Part shown: positions 12,011 through 21,891 of the stretch, in pieces | Position numbering within the stretch: the stretch's first letter is position 1 | Layout of the letters: every line of letters starts with the position of its first letter | From: Datisca glomerata | Lineage: Eukaryota > Streptophyta > Magnoliopsida > Cucurbitales > Datiscaceae | Assembly: GCA_003255025.1 (NCBI GenBank) | Contig: QANY01005406.1 | Coordinates: forward strand, 641,277-705,276 | Reading direction: 5' to 3' | DNA: 64,000 bases | Position numbers and translations under genes: made by a program | The notes under the pieces: generated by a model | Seen by the model: the letters and a program-made list of their open reading frames with translations, nothing else | What the model was told of the DNA's origin: nothing | Databases searched by the model: none

Positions 12011-13080
12011 TCTTCTCCTTTATGGATGTTGTTCACGATACGCTTCGTTCGATTTTTGAAGTAAAAATTGAATCGAACCAAAAGTTTCAGTTAGGCTGTA
12101 TACCAAACTAGACCGAAGAGTAAATCTTATATGAACTGAATCTAACCAAACCGTGACTTGCGATTCGGTTCAACGGTTCTGCTTTAGACTCAAATTCACA
12201 AATTTCAAACCTTTATATCACAAATTCATAAACCAGATTTACATATTCAGATGTACAAATTTATAGATTCAGATATTAGATTCATAAATTTCACAAGTTA
12301 CACAGATTCAGATTCACAAATTCACATCTTTCATTTCAGATACCCAAATTTCAGATAAATTTCATACAAATACAACCATACATAGATTCACAAAATAGAA
12401 TCAAGCCTGACCCCAAATTTCAGACGATACAGAATGCAAAACTGAAAGAAGAAAAAGAACGCACTAAACTTAAACCCATAAGATTTCTGGGAAGAAGGAG
12501 AAAGAATAAGGAAGAAGGAAGAAATCAGAAGAAGAAGAAGAAGAAGAAGAAGAATAAGAAGAAGAAAGAAGAACGAACCTTAAGCAAGGGAGAATGCAGA
12601 AGACTGACACCGTTTTGGTCCTTTGAAGTTTGGAGGAGGCGTCACGATTTTGGAGGAGATAACGAAGCCTTTGGCCTCTTCGACGCTTCAAGAAGTTAAA
12701 GAAGGCATTTGCCTCTCGGAGACGAAGAACCCGAAGCCTCTGGTTTATTTCTTCCATTTCAAACTCATGGAGAGTTGAATGAAATTTTTAGAATGAGGGA
12801 GAAAGGAGAGAGCCAAGAGAGAGAAATGAGTGGGGGAATCAAATGGCTCTGGAATGTTCTGCAGCTAATAGGTTTAGGGTTTTGAAATTTTAGGTGTATA
12901 TATATCGTCGGTTCGGTTTGCTCCGAATTGGATAAAATTTTGAAATGAATCGAAACTTTTGTTCTTTGCTAAATATGAACCGAGCTAAATCGAAGATACT
13001 TGTAGAATCGACTGAACTGATCATTTTCAGTTCAATTCGGTTCGATTTAAACGGTCTGGTACAACTTTGAACACCCATAT
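12010..13080. repeat. Nested repeat with TTCGGTTCGA-type ends
   Basis: Both ends are rich in the GAACCGAA / TTCGGTTC words common in plant hAT-type non-autonomous elements (about 12040-12180 and 12900-13070). Between them lie a degenerate array of 'cagattcacaaattc'-like words (12190-12400) and a GAA microsatellite (12525-12575). The minus-strand frame 12757-12470 encodes low-complexity Arg/Leu and Ser runs over these repeats and is not a convincing gene. The boundary pair GATGTTGTTCA / TGAACACCC is only suggestive. Confidence 0.35.
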
Positions 13081-13113
13081 TCTCCTTCACCATCCTTACC
13101 TCTCCAAAAGCTT

Positions 13114-13389
13114 ATGGACTCTTCCTCGGAGACCCTTCTTTCAACCCAATGGCCATCTCGCAAAGATGAGCCTTTTCTTTTCACTGACACATCGTTTATA
13201 CGGAGCTCTCAAATCCACCCAATTTCTCACCCACCTCATCCTCAGCCACTTCAAGAAAAAAACATAAAACGGTCAGAAAATTATAATTCTTTCTTGAAGA
13301 AGCTTGACTCTATTGAAGCAGCCTCCATTTGGCGCTTTTGCTTACAGTCACAGGGTGTTTCATGTTCAAATGGAGTTAGAGAGAGATGA
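13114..13389 (+). CDS. Possible captured gene fragment in the Mutator-like element
   Basis: A 91-codon frame beginning MDSSSETLLSTQWPSRKDEP, with ordinary amino-acid composition unlike the surrounding low-complexity frames. It runs into the right TIR at about 13300, so its C-terminus is element sequence. No domain recognised. It could be a first exon of a host gene carried by the element. Confidence 0.25.
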   Translation: MDSSSETLLSTQWPSRKDEPFLFTDTSFIRSSQIHPISHPPHPQPLQEKNIKRSENYNSFLKKLDSIEAASIWRFCLQSQGVSCSNGVRER

Positions 13390-13836
13390 GGGATGAGGGG
13401 AACAAAAAGTAATTTTTTTAAGGAGAGAGAGAAATAGTTAAAAGTAAAAAAATATTTTTATAGTAAAGTAAAAATGTATAATATATGAGTTGGAGAGAGA
13501 AAATAAAATTTTAATGGATGATTATGCACTTATGGGTCTCACCATTATCACATCATCACTTAACGTGACACGTCAGCGTGTCTGTTAAACTTAGTTAATG
13601 GAGAGTGACAGAAGATCATATTGAGACGTTAAGTAAATTAGGATAACCAAATTGAGACTTTTTAAACTACGATTGTCAAATTGAAAACTCATGTAAACTA
13701 CGATGGTCAAATTGATAATTTTTCTAAATTTATTAATGTTTCTATTTAATTAGTTACTAATATAATATATAATATTGTATTTATAATATNATATATATAT
13801 AATATTTTATGTATATAATATAGATGATATATGTAT

Positions 13837-14400
13837 AATGTTGAGAAGAAAGAAGAAGAGATTACAAAAGAGGAGAAGAATAAAGCTTTGCTTCAAAACT
13901 AGTTTCTGCTATGAAATAGTTAAAAGTGTAAAACAAGTTCTGAGAAACAAATGGAAGAGGGCTGCGTATATATAGGTAAGGAAAGTGAAGTTCACAGGAA
14001 ACCTATCATTTACCTGCACTATTCTATTCTACAAAAATAAAATATTTTACATTTCTACTTTTGACTAAGAACAGTAAAAGTATAAATAGTTGCCTAATTA
14101 TTTGACAGCTAGTATAATAATTAAAGAGAGAAACAAATTATAAAGATTCCTCAATAATTGTTATCTCGGTCTTCATGTGTTCATAATTGCTCTGTCATAA
14201 TTGCTGTCATTGAAAAGTCTTTGTGACTATTACTATGTGTTGGATTCCTTGATAATTATTATATTGGATTCTTGTGATTTGATTGTTGATTCTGGAGAAA
14301 TCATTATTTTCAAACTTCTTGATTTCTTGATTATTTCAACATTGGCATTTTGCCAAGGACAAATTCTTCTATTCGTCGATTGATCTAAATTTATTCATAA
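13837..14400 (+). repeat. Terminal direct repeat 1 of the viral copy
   Basis: Matches 21892-22454 along its length with scattered differences. Both begin AATGTTGA and end at AAATTTATTCATAA. It contains a TATA box and then about 430 bp leading to the region where the minus-strand copy has its primer site. It thus behaves like the terminally redundant promoter/leader segment of a pararetroviral pregenomic RNA. It does not have the TG...CA ends of a retrotransposon LTR. Confidence 0.8.
13967..13974 (+). promoter_or_regulatory. TATA box of the viral promoter, repeat 1
   Basis: TATATATA preceded by a GC-containing GGCTGCG stretch, conserved in the second repeat at 22023-22030. Likely the pregenomic RNA promoter; activity today is unknown. 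Confidence 0.6.
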
Positions 14401-14824
14401 AAAATTTATGGCTCTCTGATTCTAAATTAGTGTTTAAATTAATCTCTGCATAATTATTATTTTTCACCGCCTTTATAGCTGGTTATTGTTTTTATTATTG
14501 CTTAATTGCTTACTTAGAATAATTATTTTTTCTTAATCTCACTCTCCGCCCAAGTGGTTGGTTATTTTTATGCTTGATTATTTCTTTGTAATCTTTATTT
14601 TTCTAATCTGTGAATCTGACGTATTAGTATGTATTAGGTAGTTTCAGGCACCTCAATAAGATCTCTTAAAGACATAAATCCCGGGGGTAGGGTGGTTGTA
14701 GGGGCAAAGAGGTGAAGAGTCGACCTTGTAGGAGGTTGTAGAAGTCATAGCAGATTTGGACTACAATATACAATATGAAAATTTTAAGCCTAAGAATAAT
14801 TTAGTTATTTGAGCAATAAGTAGA
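14401..14824 (+). other. Viral leader, plus copy
   Basis: Homologous to 29600-30040 of the inverted copy (shared 'ctcactctccgcccaagtgg' and 'gtcgaccttgtaggaggttg' segments). Where the inverted copy has the tRNA-iMet primer site, this copy has a decayed counterpart near 14400-14430. Between the leader and the movement protein the ancestral ATG (retained at 29607-29605 in the other copy) reads ATA here. Confidence 0.6.
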
Positions 14825-15562
14825 TTGTTTAGAAGTAGTTCTTTTAATAGTAATAGGTCTACAATGAAAATAATTCCACACATAATAAAAGAAGAATATT
14901 TTGAATATTTAGCAAATGATCAAGTAGATAATAGGGTATGGAATATACCCAAAAATACTAATAAAAAAATTTATAAATCAACATGGTCTGTTTTTTCCTT
15001 CAAGCCTCAACATCGTGCCAAAACAATTGAAAAAATATATGCTCTTGATAAAGAGCATGAAACTTGTCAATTACTTTCTCTCAATGCAATTAAACATCAC
15101 ATTGAAGAAGGATATAATTTCCTTCATTTTGGTTTAGTCCAGGTTCGAGTTAAACCACTCACAAGGAGAGGCCTAAATATCTCTGTCTTATTAGCCTTGC
15201 AAGTTGCAAGATTTACTAATTTTTATGATAGTATTCTAGGACTAATTAAGTCCTCACTTTGTAATGGTCCAATCCATTTTGATTATTTTTTAGATTTGTC
15301 TGTTAGTTTAACAGACCCCTATATTCTAAAATCTCTAACTTTAAATATTAAAACTAGTAGTTACCAAATTTTTGAAGGTGCCCAACCCCTAACTTTGATT
15401 TTTAGAATACATTACAAAGTCACCAAAATTAATATGAATTTTGAAACCATCAATAAGAGTCCTAAAAATCAAATCCTGTTAATACAATCTAGCCAAAGTA
15501 ATACCAATATTAGAGTCTCTAAAATAATTAGGTGGTCTGATACTACTTTGCCTACAAATTGA
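14825..15562 (+). pseudogene. Caulimovirid movement protein (start codon lost)
   Basis: A 245-codon open frame resembling the pararetroviral 30K-superfamily movement protein, which would tubulate plasmodesmata for cell-to-cell spread. The core is the region about residues 95-210, with GLVQVRVKPLTRRGLN, SLCNGPIHFDYF and a run of beta-strand-like segments ending at FRIHYKVTK. It is unusually well preserved, but the open frame begins at TTG. The ATG used in the other copy has become ATA, with a TAG two codons on. In the virus it may be the N-terminal domain of a polyprotein; here it ends at TGA 15560-15562. Not expected to be functional. Confidence 0.8.
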
Positions 15563-16640
15563 CTTTTAACCAATGAAAGTCAGCTAACTCCAATCCAACA
15601 CCCAATTGAAGATGTCGATTATATCCAGCAGTACATGGATGGTACTGTTAAAATTAACTTCTAATCATCTTCTAGTTTTAATCCTCAAATTAGCGAGTAT
15701 AACCAGTCTAGTATCCGTAGGAATTCCTTTTCTAGATCATCTTTTGATAATGATCAAGATCTTAGGATTCAACAATTAAAACAAGAATTTTAAAATTTTA
15801 AAATTACAAATTTAAGACTTAAAGGAATAACTACAAATTATCAAGTTAGTCAGCCAGCCTTTGATAATAAGTCTAACAATCTGACGAAGCTGAAGCACCC
15901 ACAGAATCGGATTTCTAAGGAACCTTTCATCATGTTAATCCTCAACTTTTATTTCTAAATTCAGGCACATTAAGCGAAGAATACAAACATGATTGGAAAA
16001 GTCTAGCTCAACAAAATAATGACCCAACCAATCTAAATAGACGTAATAGGTTCATCTTCTGGAAGGCATTCATGCAAGAATATAGAATTGACATGTTTTT
16101 CCTTGATTATGTCAAGGACATTCATGAGAGAAATATTAAAGTAATTTCCAAATCTAGATGAGTCAGGGAAGACTCCAGTATAGTGACTACCATTCATCCG
16201 CCACCTGAAAAAGTTATACTTAACCATAAAAATTCTTTAATCACTGATCTCCTTTTAAAATTTCAAAGGAAGAAGAACCCAATAAAAAGTAGTTGAACAA
16301 CTTAATTACACCAATCACAGTTTAATTACAATTGGAAAATAATTAGATAAAATTAAAAATAAAGTTGATGATCTTCATGAAACTAAGTCTAATGAATCCA
16401 TGAAAGAGAAACCTTTAATAAATCATTCAAACAAAACCATTTTGAATATTGTTCCCCTTAATAAATAGATTGATAAAATGTTTCAAAAATTAAAGAATAA
16501 ATCTGTTGAATCATCTTCTTCTGTTAAGGTTACTCAAGACAGTATATAAAAATTAAATTCCATTACTACTAACCCAAAGAAATACGACTACTTTTACATG
16601 AAAAATTTGTTGATGAATTACGTCAAGAATTGAACGCGAT
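15563..16640 (+). pseudogene. Linker between movement and coat protein regions
   Basis: Degenerate coding sequence homologous to 28090-28850 of the inverted copy. It contains a Ser/Gln-rich segment (about 15640-15850, with a short coiled-coil-like run around 15765-15825) and a segment about 16020-16260, with W-K-F, FLDY-VKDIHERN and PPPEK words. In caulimovirids this part links to virion-associated functions (inference by position only). Many stops. Confidence 0.5.
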
Positions 16641-17810
16641 TAATCAAGACATTAATTGAGAATCAGAGAGCCATATGTCAGAGTCCACCTATGAGTCATC
16701 CACGATTCATGAATCTTCAAACAATCATAATATTGAAGAATCATTTAAAAATTTAAAAATTAATAAATTAGAAAGGAAATGACATAAAAAGTCTATTCCT
16801 CCATATATCCAAATAACCGAATCTTCTTTAGTTAACCAATTTTTTGTGTCTGCAGAGAAATTATATGAATGGAATATTGATAGACTTTCTGAGCAGGAAG
16901 TTCTTAATAAATTGTAGCACATGTCTATGATAGCCAATAGTTATATTATCACACACAATTTACTTCACAATAAGGTAATAAATCTTTGTCAGAGGATTCA
17001 TAAGAATGCTTTATTCGTGGTGAAAAAAATATCTCACAAAAGAATCCAAACATACCATCCTTTCAGTAGTGAAGATTAATACTGAAGGAACCCCCAATTA
17101 TTAGAGAGGATCAGCAAACAATTCTGGATGCCATCAATACACCTTTTTACACCATAACTGAACATTTCATTGGGAGGCCATGTAATGTTATCTCGCGTAT
17201 CCATGATCAATTGATCAATCTTAGGTGTCCAACTCTAAGTGATTTCAACTGGTACAAAAATATATTTTTATCTAGAGTAATGACAAGGGATGATAGTAAT
17301 CAACCCTTTTAAAAAAATCATTAATGAATTATCCAATTTATTTGCCCATAAAATTAGGACAGTGTTTAGTAATGACCTAGGAAACATAGACTATAATAGT
17401 CTTACCTACAGTACAATAATTACTACAATATAAAAGGAAGGTCTAAAAATGTGTATAGATATGAAAATCAATAAAAAAAATTTAAAAAAGAAAATAAAAC
17501 TGCCAAATATGAATTAGGTAATTTATGCAAGCAATATGGTTCACCCGCTATTGCTCATTCTCAAAAGAATAGAAAATTTCTCATTTAAACTCGAGAAGGA
17601 CCTACAAGCCTCATAGGACAAAGTACCACAAAAATAAAAATAAAATTTTCACAAATACTTCTCTAACAATAAAAGCTATTCTAGAAGAAAATTCAATAAA
17701 ATATTTATTGATAAAAGTAAAATTAAGTGTTTTAAATGTGATCAAAATGATCATTTTTCTAATACTTGTCAAGTCAAAAATAAACTTAATCAATTAAAAA
17801 TCTCTTAAAA
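16640..17810 (+). pseudogene. Caulimovirid coat protein remnant with CCHC knuckle
   Basis: An acidic Ser-rich lead (16660-16730) is followed by a capsid-like core (about 16790-17430), a Lys-rich stretch and the zinc knuckle C-x2-C-x4-H-x4-C with Cys/His codons at 17728, 17737, 17752 and 17767. This is the nucleocapsid arrangement of caulimovirids, which binds the pregenomic RNA. The inverted copy has lost the second Cys (now Tyr) and gained a stop in the knuckle. Several stops interrupt the core here too. Confidence 0.72.
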
Positions 17811-18439
17811 AGATAAACAATAATCATTTAGAATCTTAGAGACAATAGATTAATATGAAAGTAATAATGAAGATTTAGAAGAATTTGAATCATCTGAATC
17901 TGAATAATTAAATACTTCAACTCTAACAGTGATTCTCCAAACATCTATTTGGGATGTAGGGATAGTTGTTGTAAAAAAATTAATATTTTAAATAAAAATG
18001 AAAAACAAGAAAATCTCTTTTTAGATTCAATTAGCAAAATTGAAAATCCAGAATTAAAATAAGAATACCTTCAAAGACTTTAGAAGATAATTCTGAAGAA
18101 AGAAAATTATAATTTTAATAATTATAATACTGCAAGCTTTTTACAAACGCTTGAAAAATTTAACAAAATGAAAATAAAAGAAAAAGAAGATACTTTACAC
18201 GAGCTTCAAAAAAGGATTAAAAATATTAAAATTGAAATAAAAGAATTAAACGATCAAACTCAGAAATAACAAATAAATTGAATCTTTTAAAATAAAAAAT
18301 TTAATTAAAAATCATGAACTAGGAGAACCTACTGAAACCCCAATTCCTGATAATGCGGTTGAAGAACCTATTATCAACAATTAAGATGATGATTTCATTC
18401 AAATACTTAATCACATCAAAATCAAGAAATGACACGTAA

Positions 18440-18730
18440 TTATCAGAATAATAATTTAAGATTTTGATTTCACATTAATGCCCCTGATTGATTTAGGAGC
18501 TGATTTGAATTGTATGCAGGAATGACTGATTCCTATCAAGTACTTCAAAAAGACATGAGAATCTTTGTCTTCTGCCAATAGTACGCCAATGCATATCAAA
18601 TATGAAATCCTCAACGTTTATATTTGTCAAGATAATATATGTTTCAAGACATCATTTGTCTTAGTAAAAAATATGACGGACAAAATAATTTTGAGCTTAT
18701 CATTTATTTCTCTATAATATCCATTTACAA
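18440..18730 (+). pseudogene. Caulimovirid aspartic protease remnant
   Basis: LIDLGADLNCMQE at about 18484-18523 is the retropepsin active-site region (D-x-G-A), ending in a stop. Downstream, about 18640-18720, is the hydrophobic segment SFVLVKNMTDKIILSLSFIS that corresponds to the protease tail. It would have cut the viral polyprotein. Preceding sequence 17810-18440 is a Lys/Glu/Asn-rich degenerate linker. Confidence 0.7.
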
Positions 18731-18869
18731 CAGAGCATGATGGGATAATTACTTATCCCATGGATTAATCTGTTAAAATCAAATTTTTTTCTTTTTCTCA
18801 CAATGAGAAACTGAAAACATTAAAACAAAATTCTATTTCTAAATCCATAAATTTATTTTCTCATAAAGA

Positions 18870-19660
18870 AAGATAATTGTGTTTTTTGGAAGATAAAATA
18901 AAATTCAAAAGAATTGAAGAACAACTTCAAAATACTTCTCTTCAAAAACAGGTTAACATCTTTAAAAATAAAATCTGTAAATAATTGTGTTCTGACATTC
19001 CTAATACGTTTTGGAAAATCCAGACAAATGGAATTAACAAATACAAAATTGCATTTAGTTATTATAAATGGAAACTAATGCCATTTCATTTTAAAAATAC
19101 TCCAAGAAAATTTCAGAATACAAATAAATAAAATCTTCAATCAATTTGTTGATTTCTCGATTGTTTGCATTTTCTCTAAATACTGGTTGAATTTCATGAT
19201 AATTTGCATTAATAACATTCTTATTTTCTCAAAATTTGTTACACAATGCTGGTTGAATTTCTCACTTGATCGCATTAATAATATTCTTACTTTCTCTAGA
19301 TATGTTGAACAATACTGGAAACATTTTAAATTATTTACCAAAATGATAAAACAAAATAGTTTAGTTATCTTTGCAAGAAAAATTAAATCGTTTCAATCTA
19401 AAAATAGATTTTCAAGAGTTATAATAAGTTATTTCATCATTAAGGCCATCATACAATTTGCTTTATTAAATCAAAAATTTCTTTCAATTCATTTCAAATC
19501 TGCAAAACATATTTTAAATTTACTTCCAAACAAAGTTTTACCAAGTAACAATCTATTTTTAGCATTTTTAATTTCAATATTTAATTTATTTGAGATATTA
19601 TTAATTTAATTCCTAACTTCCTTACTTGTAGATTTTTACAGAAAATCATTCCAAGATTCC
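18870..19660 (+). pseudogene. Caulimovirid RT/RNase H remnant, internally deleted
   Basis: Would copy pregenomic RNA into DNA. Visible: the N-terminal KRIEEQLQNTSLQKQVN segment (18910-18960); a junction at about 19010-19025 that skips the fingers and motif A; LMPFHFKNTPRKFQ (about 19075-19115); three tandem 22-residue units over motif C (19147-19330) in which the Asp-Asp pair reads Asn-Asn; thumb start; then a jump into the C-terminal half of RNase H (about 19450-19640). Both deletions and the Asn-Asn occur in the inverted copy too. No functional polymerase can be made. Confidence 0.78.
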
Positions 19661-19663
19661 ATA

Positions 19664-20150
19664 ATGGAAGAATTTGAGGAATCTTGCCTACTAGAATATG
19701 GAAAAATAGAACCTAGAATACTCAATCATCTCTCAAAATAAAAAGCTCAATGGTAGGATAGCCGCGTTTTGTTCAAAACTCACATTCATTAATTATGGTC
19801 ATAATGAATTTGAATATCCAAGAAATTACTGGATTGATGAATTAGATAAAATTTTAGAAGATGTTGAGTTAAGACATGATTTCAATGTAGCTTTAATTCA
19901 ATGGTATGAGAAAAGTGAAAAAATAAGTTTTCACAAAGATAATGAAATCTTTTATGATAACAAAATTTTTTTAACTATGAACTTATTGGGACAAGCAATT
20001 TTCAAAGTTGAATATTCAGACAAAACAATAAAAGAATTTCTGATACTGGAAGGAACTTTCGCTGTCATGCCTGATTGATTTTAAAAAAGTCATAGGCATG
20101 TTGTGAAATCCTTAACAAAAAGAATTAGTCTCACTTTCAGAAATCATGTA
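19664..20150 (+). pseudogene. AlkB-type 2OG-Fe(II) dioxygenase domain in the viral polyprotein
   Basis: Lies directly downstream of the RNase H remnant. After a lead-in at 19664 and a frame change near 19740, one frame reads from NGR (19749-19757) to the end. Iron ligands HxD are at 19932-19940 (HKD, in HKDNEIFYD). The distal His is at 20097 (alternatively 20091), about 55 codons later. The 2-oxoglutarate-binding RxxxxxR is RISLTFR at 20121-20141. ALIQWYEK just before HxD also fits. In the known family these enzymes oxidatively demethylate alkylated nucleic acid; plant RNA viruses such as flexiviruses carry them. Two stops (20076, 20082) and a frameshift make this copy a pseudogene. The inverted copy keeps HKDDE and the TFR end. 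Confidence 0.82.
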
Positions 20151-20179
20151 AGAATGATGAATGGTTCAATAATAGAAGA

Positions 20180-21310
20180 GTCTTTGACTCGGCAATTAGC
20201 CCTTAAGGCGCAAACCAAATATGAGTCTTCTACTCTTTACCAAGCCTAATCAATAATACTTGGGTCTATCACTCCCAACCAATCAATCTTGGTCAATCAA
20301 TTTAACCCATTCTCAGTCTCCAAACCTTTTGACCCACAATTGGTCAATCAACCAATCACCAAATATAAAAAATCATCTCATTATTTTAGGAAAGCTTCCG
20401 GTAAAAATATTTTTCATATTGAGCCTTCATTCACTCATTTGAAAGACCCTGCTGAAATAGTAATAGCTCATTTTCCTCCAAAATTTTACTTTGTCCCTGG
20501 CCATAGAGACAAAAATCTCAGTTTTTAAAGAGACATTATCCTAGAAACAAAACCCATCAATATCAACTCAATCAAAAATTCTGAAGAAAAAATCATTTAC
20601 CATTCCTTCTATATCCTCAGAATCATAACTCATCCTTCAAGTTTCAAAAATCTTTTAAATAGAAAATAATATAATTATTTTGACTATATTGATGCTTGGC
20701 ACATGATTTTCTTGCATCAAAATAGTGATTTTTCTCATTCATGGTTTATAACTTTTGAGAAAATTTTCAAAATTAAATTTCCAAAATGGCTCTTAAGACG
20801 GTGGGCCATCTATGGTCCTATCTTAGAATTATTTCCAATTGATTTACAATAATGTTTCAATTTATTTTCAAAAGTTTACAAGCCCTCACCAATTGAGGCC
20901 TCCTTTTCCCAAATGTTTTGTTTTCAAACAAGTAAAAAAATACCTTAGATTTTAAAGTGGCAATACTCAATTGAAGATGGAATCCTCACTAGACAATATT
21001 ATGTTAAACTGTGGGATACATTTAATACCCAAGGAATAATTACCTCCATCAACCATGAATTTGTAAATGTCCATCCTAGTCTAAAATTGGAAAACACCTT
21101 TACTCAGGCTTCATTAAAAATTAATGAGCCTATTTACCCAAATCTACAAATTAAACCATCCACTCCAAATCCATACAAAGAATCCAAACAACCCGAATCC
21201 AAACCCTCTTCAAAGGAAAAATTAAAGGCCATAAAGCCCGAGTCCAAATTAAAAAAAAATTAATTCATAAAATGATTCTATTTTTGAAAGACAATTTTGA
21301 CTTTGAATCA
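20180..21310 (+). pseudogene. Unrecognised C-terminal domain of the viral polyprotein
   Basis: Homologous to 22514-23700 of the inverted copy, so it is part of the element. Recognisable conserved words are HFPPKFYFVPGHRDKNLSFY (20466-20527), a Trp/Phe-rich segment DAWHMIFLHQN...FSHSWF (about 20690-20750) and FPKWLLRRW (about 20780-20810), followed by a Ser/Pro/Lys-rich tail (21120-21260). I do not recognise a catalytic motif. Position after AlkB suggests one polyprotein or a second ORF. Many stops. Confidence 0.5.
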
Positions 21311-21436
21311 TCTGCAGGGCCAAGTCACCGAATCCAAAAAACCCCAATCATCTGGAAAGGTAACCTTTCAGAAAATGAAGGACCAAAGTACCAAAAAGGG
21401 TCAAATTTTACCAAAATGGTCTTATGATTCGCTTCA

Positions 21437-21891
21437 AGGTATCAAAGCCACTATCAGTATAAGACCTCGCCTCAAAGGCATTGGGGCTCATGGGGGGTTC
21501 TCATAGTGTTGACTTGCGACAAAGCTATGGCTCTTACCCTGAGAGTAGCCTTCCCAGGTTAGATCCGAGCGTAGGTTGTGGGTGTCGAGAGGCCCTGCGT
21601 AAAAAGTGGTTTTGAGGAATTATTGAGGGTCACGCCCCTTCTGGGGGAGTTTGCCTCTTTGAAGATATTAAACAACACAAACAGTAAAATTAATTTAAAC
21701 TAATCATATTCTTGAGAAACAAAGAAAGCAATAACCAGCCAGCCAATACTAGCAGAATTACGTATAATTTTAAGAAATTAAAGAATTAAACAACATAAAC
21801 AGTAAAATTGTATTTCAAAGTAAGATTCAAAACTTACGTGATTTAGGAAAATTAATTAGCAACAACGAAATAGTGCTCCCTCACACTATTT
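21437..21891 (+). other. Segment between the polyprotein end and terminal repeat 2
   Basis: Starts with AGGTATCAAAGCCA, which resembles the tRNA-iMet primer site (TGGTATCAGAGCC). It continues with a GC-richer stretch (about 21450-21650, with 'ggggctcatggggggttctc') and then AT-rich sequence holding two near-identical copies of 'attaaacaacayaaacagtaaaatt' (about 21669 and 21786). No counterpart is visible at the end of the inverted copy. Could be viral intergenic sequence or a later insertion. Confidence 0.4.

Larger units (their letters stand above)
10653..13734. mobile_element. Non-autonomous Mutator-like element with ~390-bp TIRs
   Basis: The left arm (10653 to about 11037, continuing 11169-11215) and the right arm (13734 back to about 13300) are long imperfect inverted repeats. 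Shared landmarks include the 'caatttgaccatcgtagttta' type sequence, the 'gtcactctccattaacta' segment and the 'gactgtaagcaaaagc' segment. The element is flanked by TAAATTTA on both sides (10644-10651 and 13735-13742), matching the 8-9-bp duplications of Mutator-like elements. No transposase was found inside. The interior holds a SINE, captured-looking sequence and another repeat. Family assignment is inferred from TIR length and duplication size. Confidence 0.72.
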
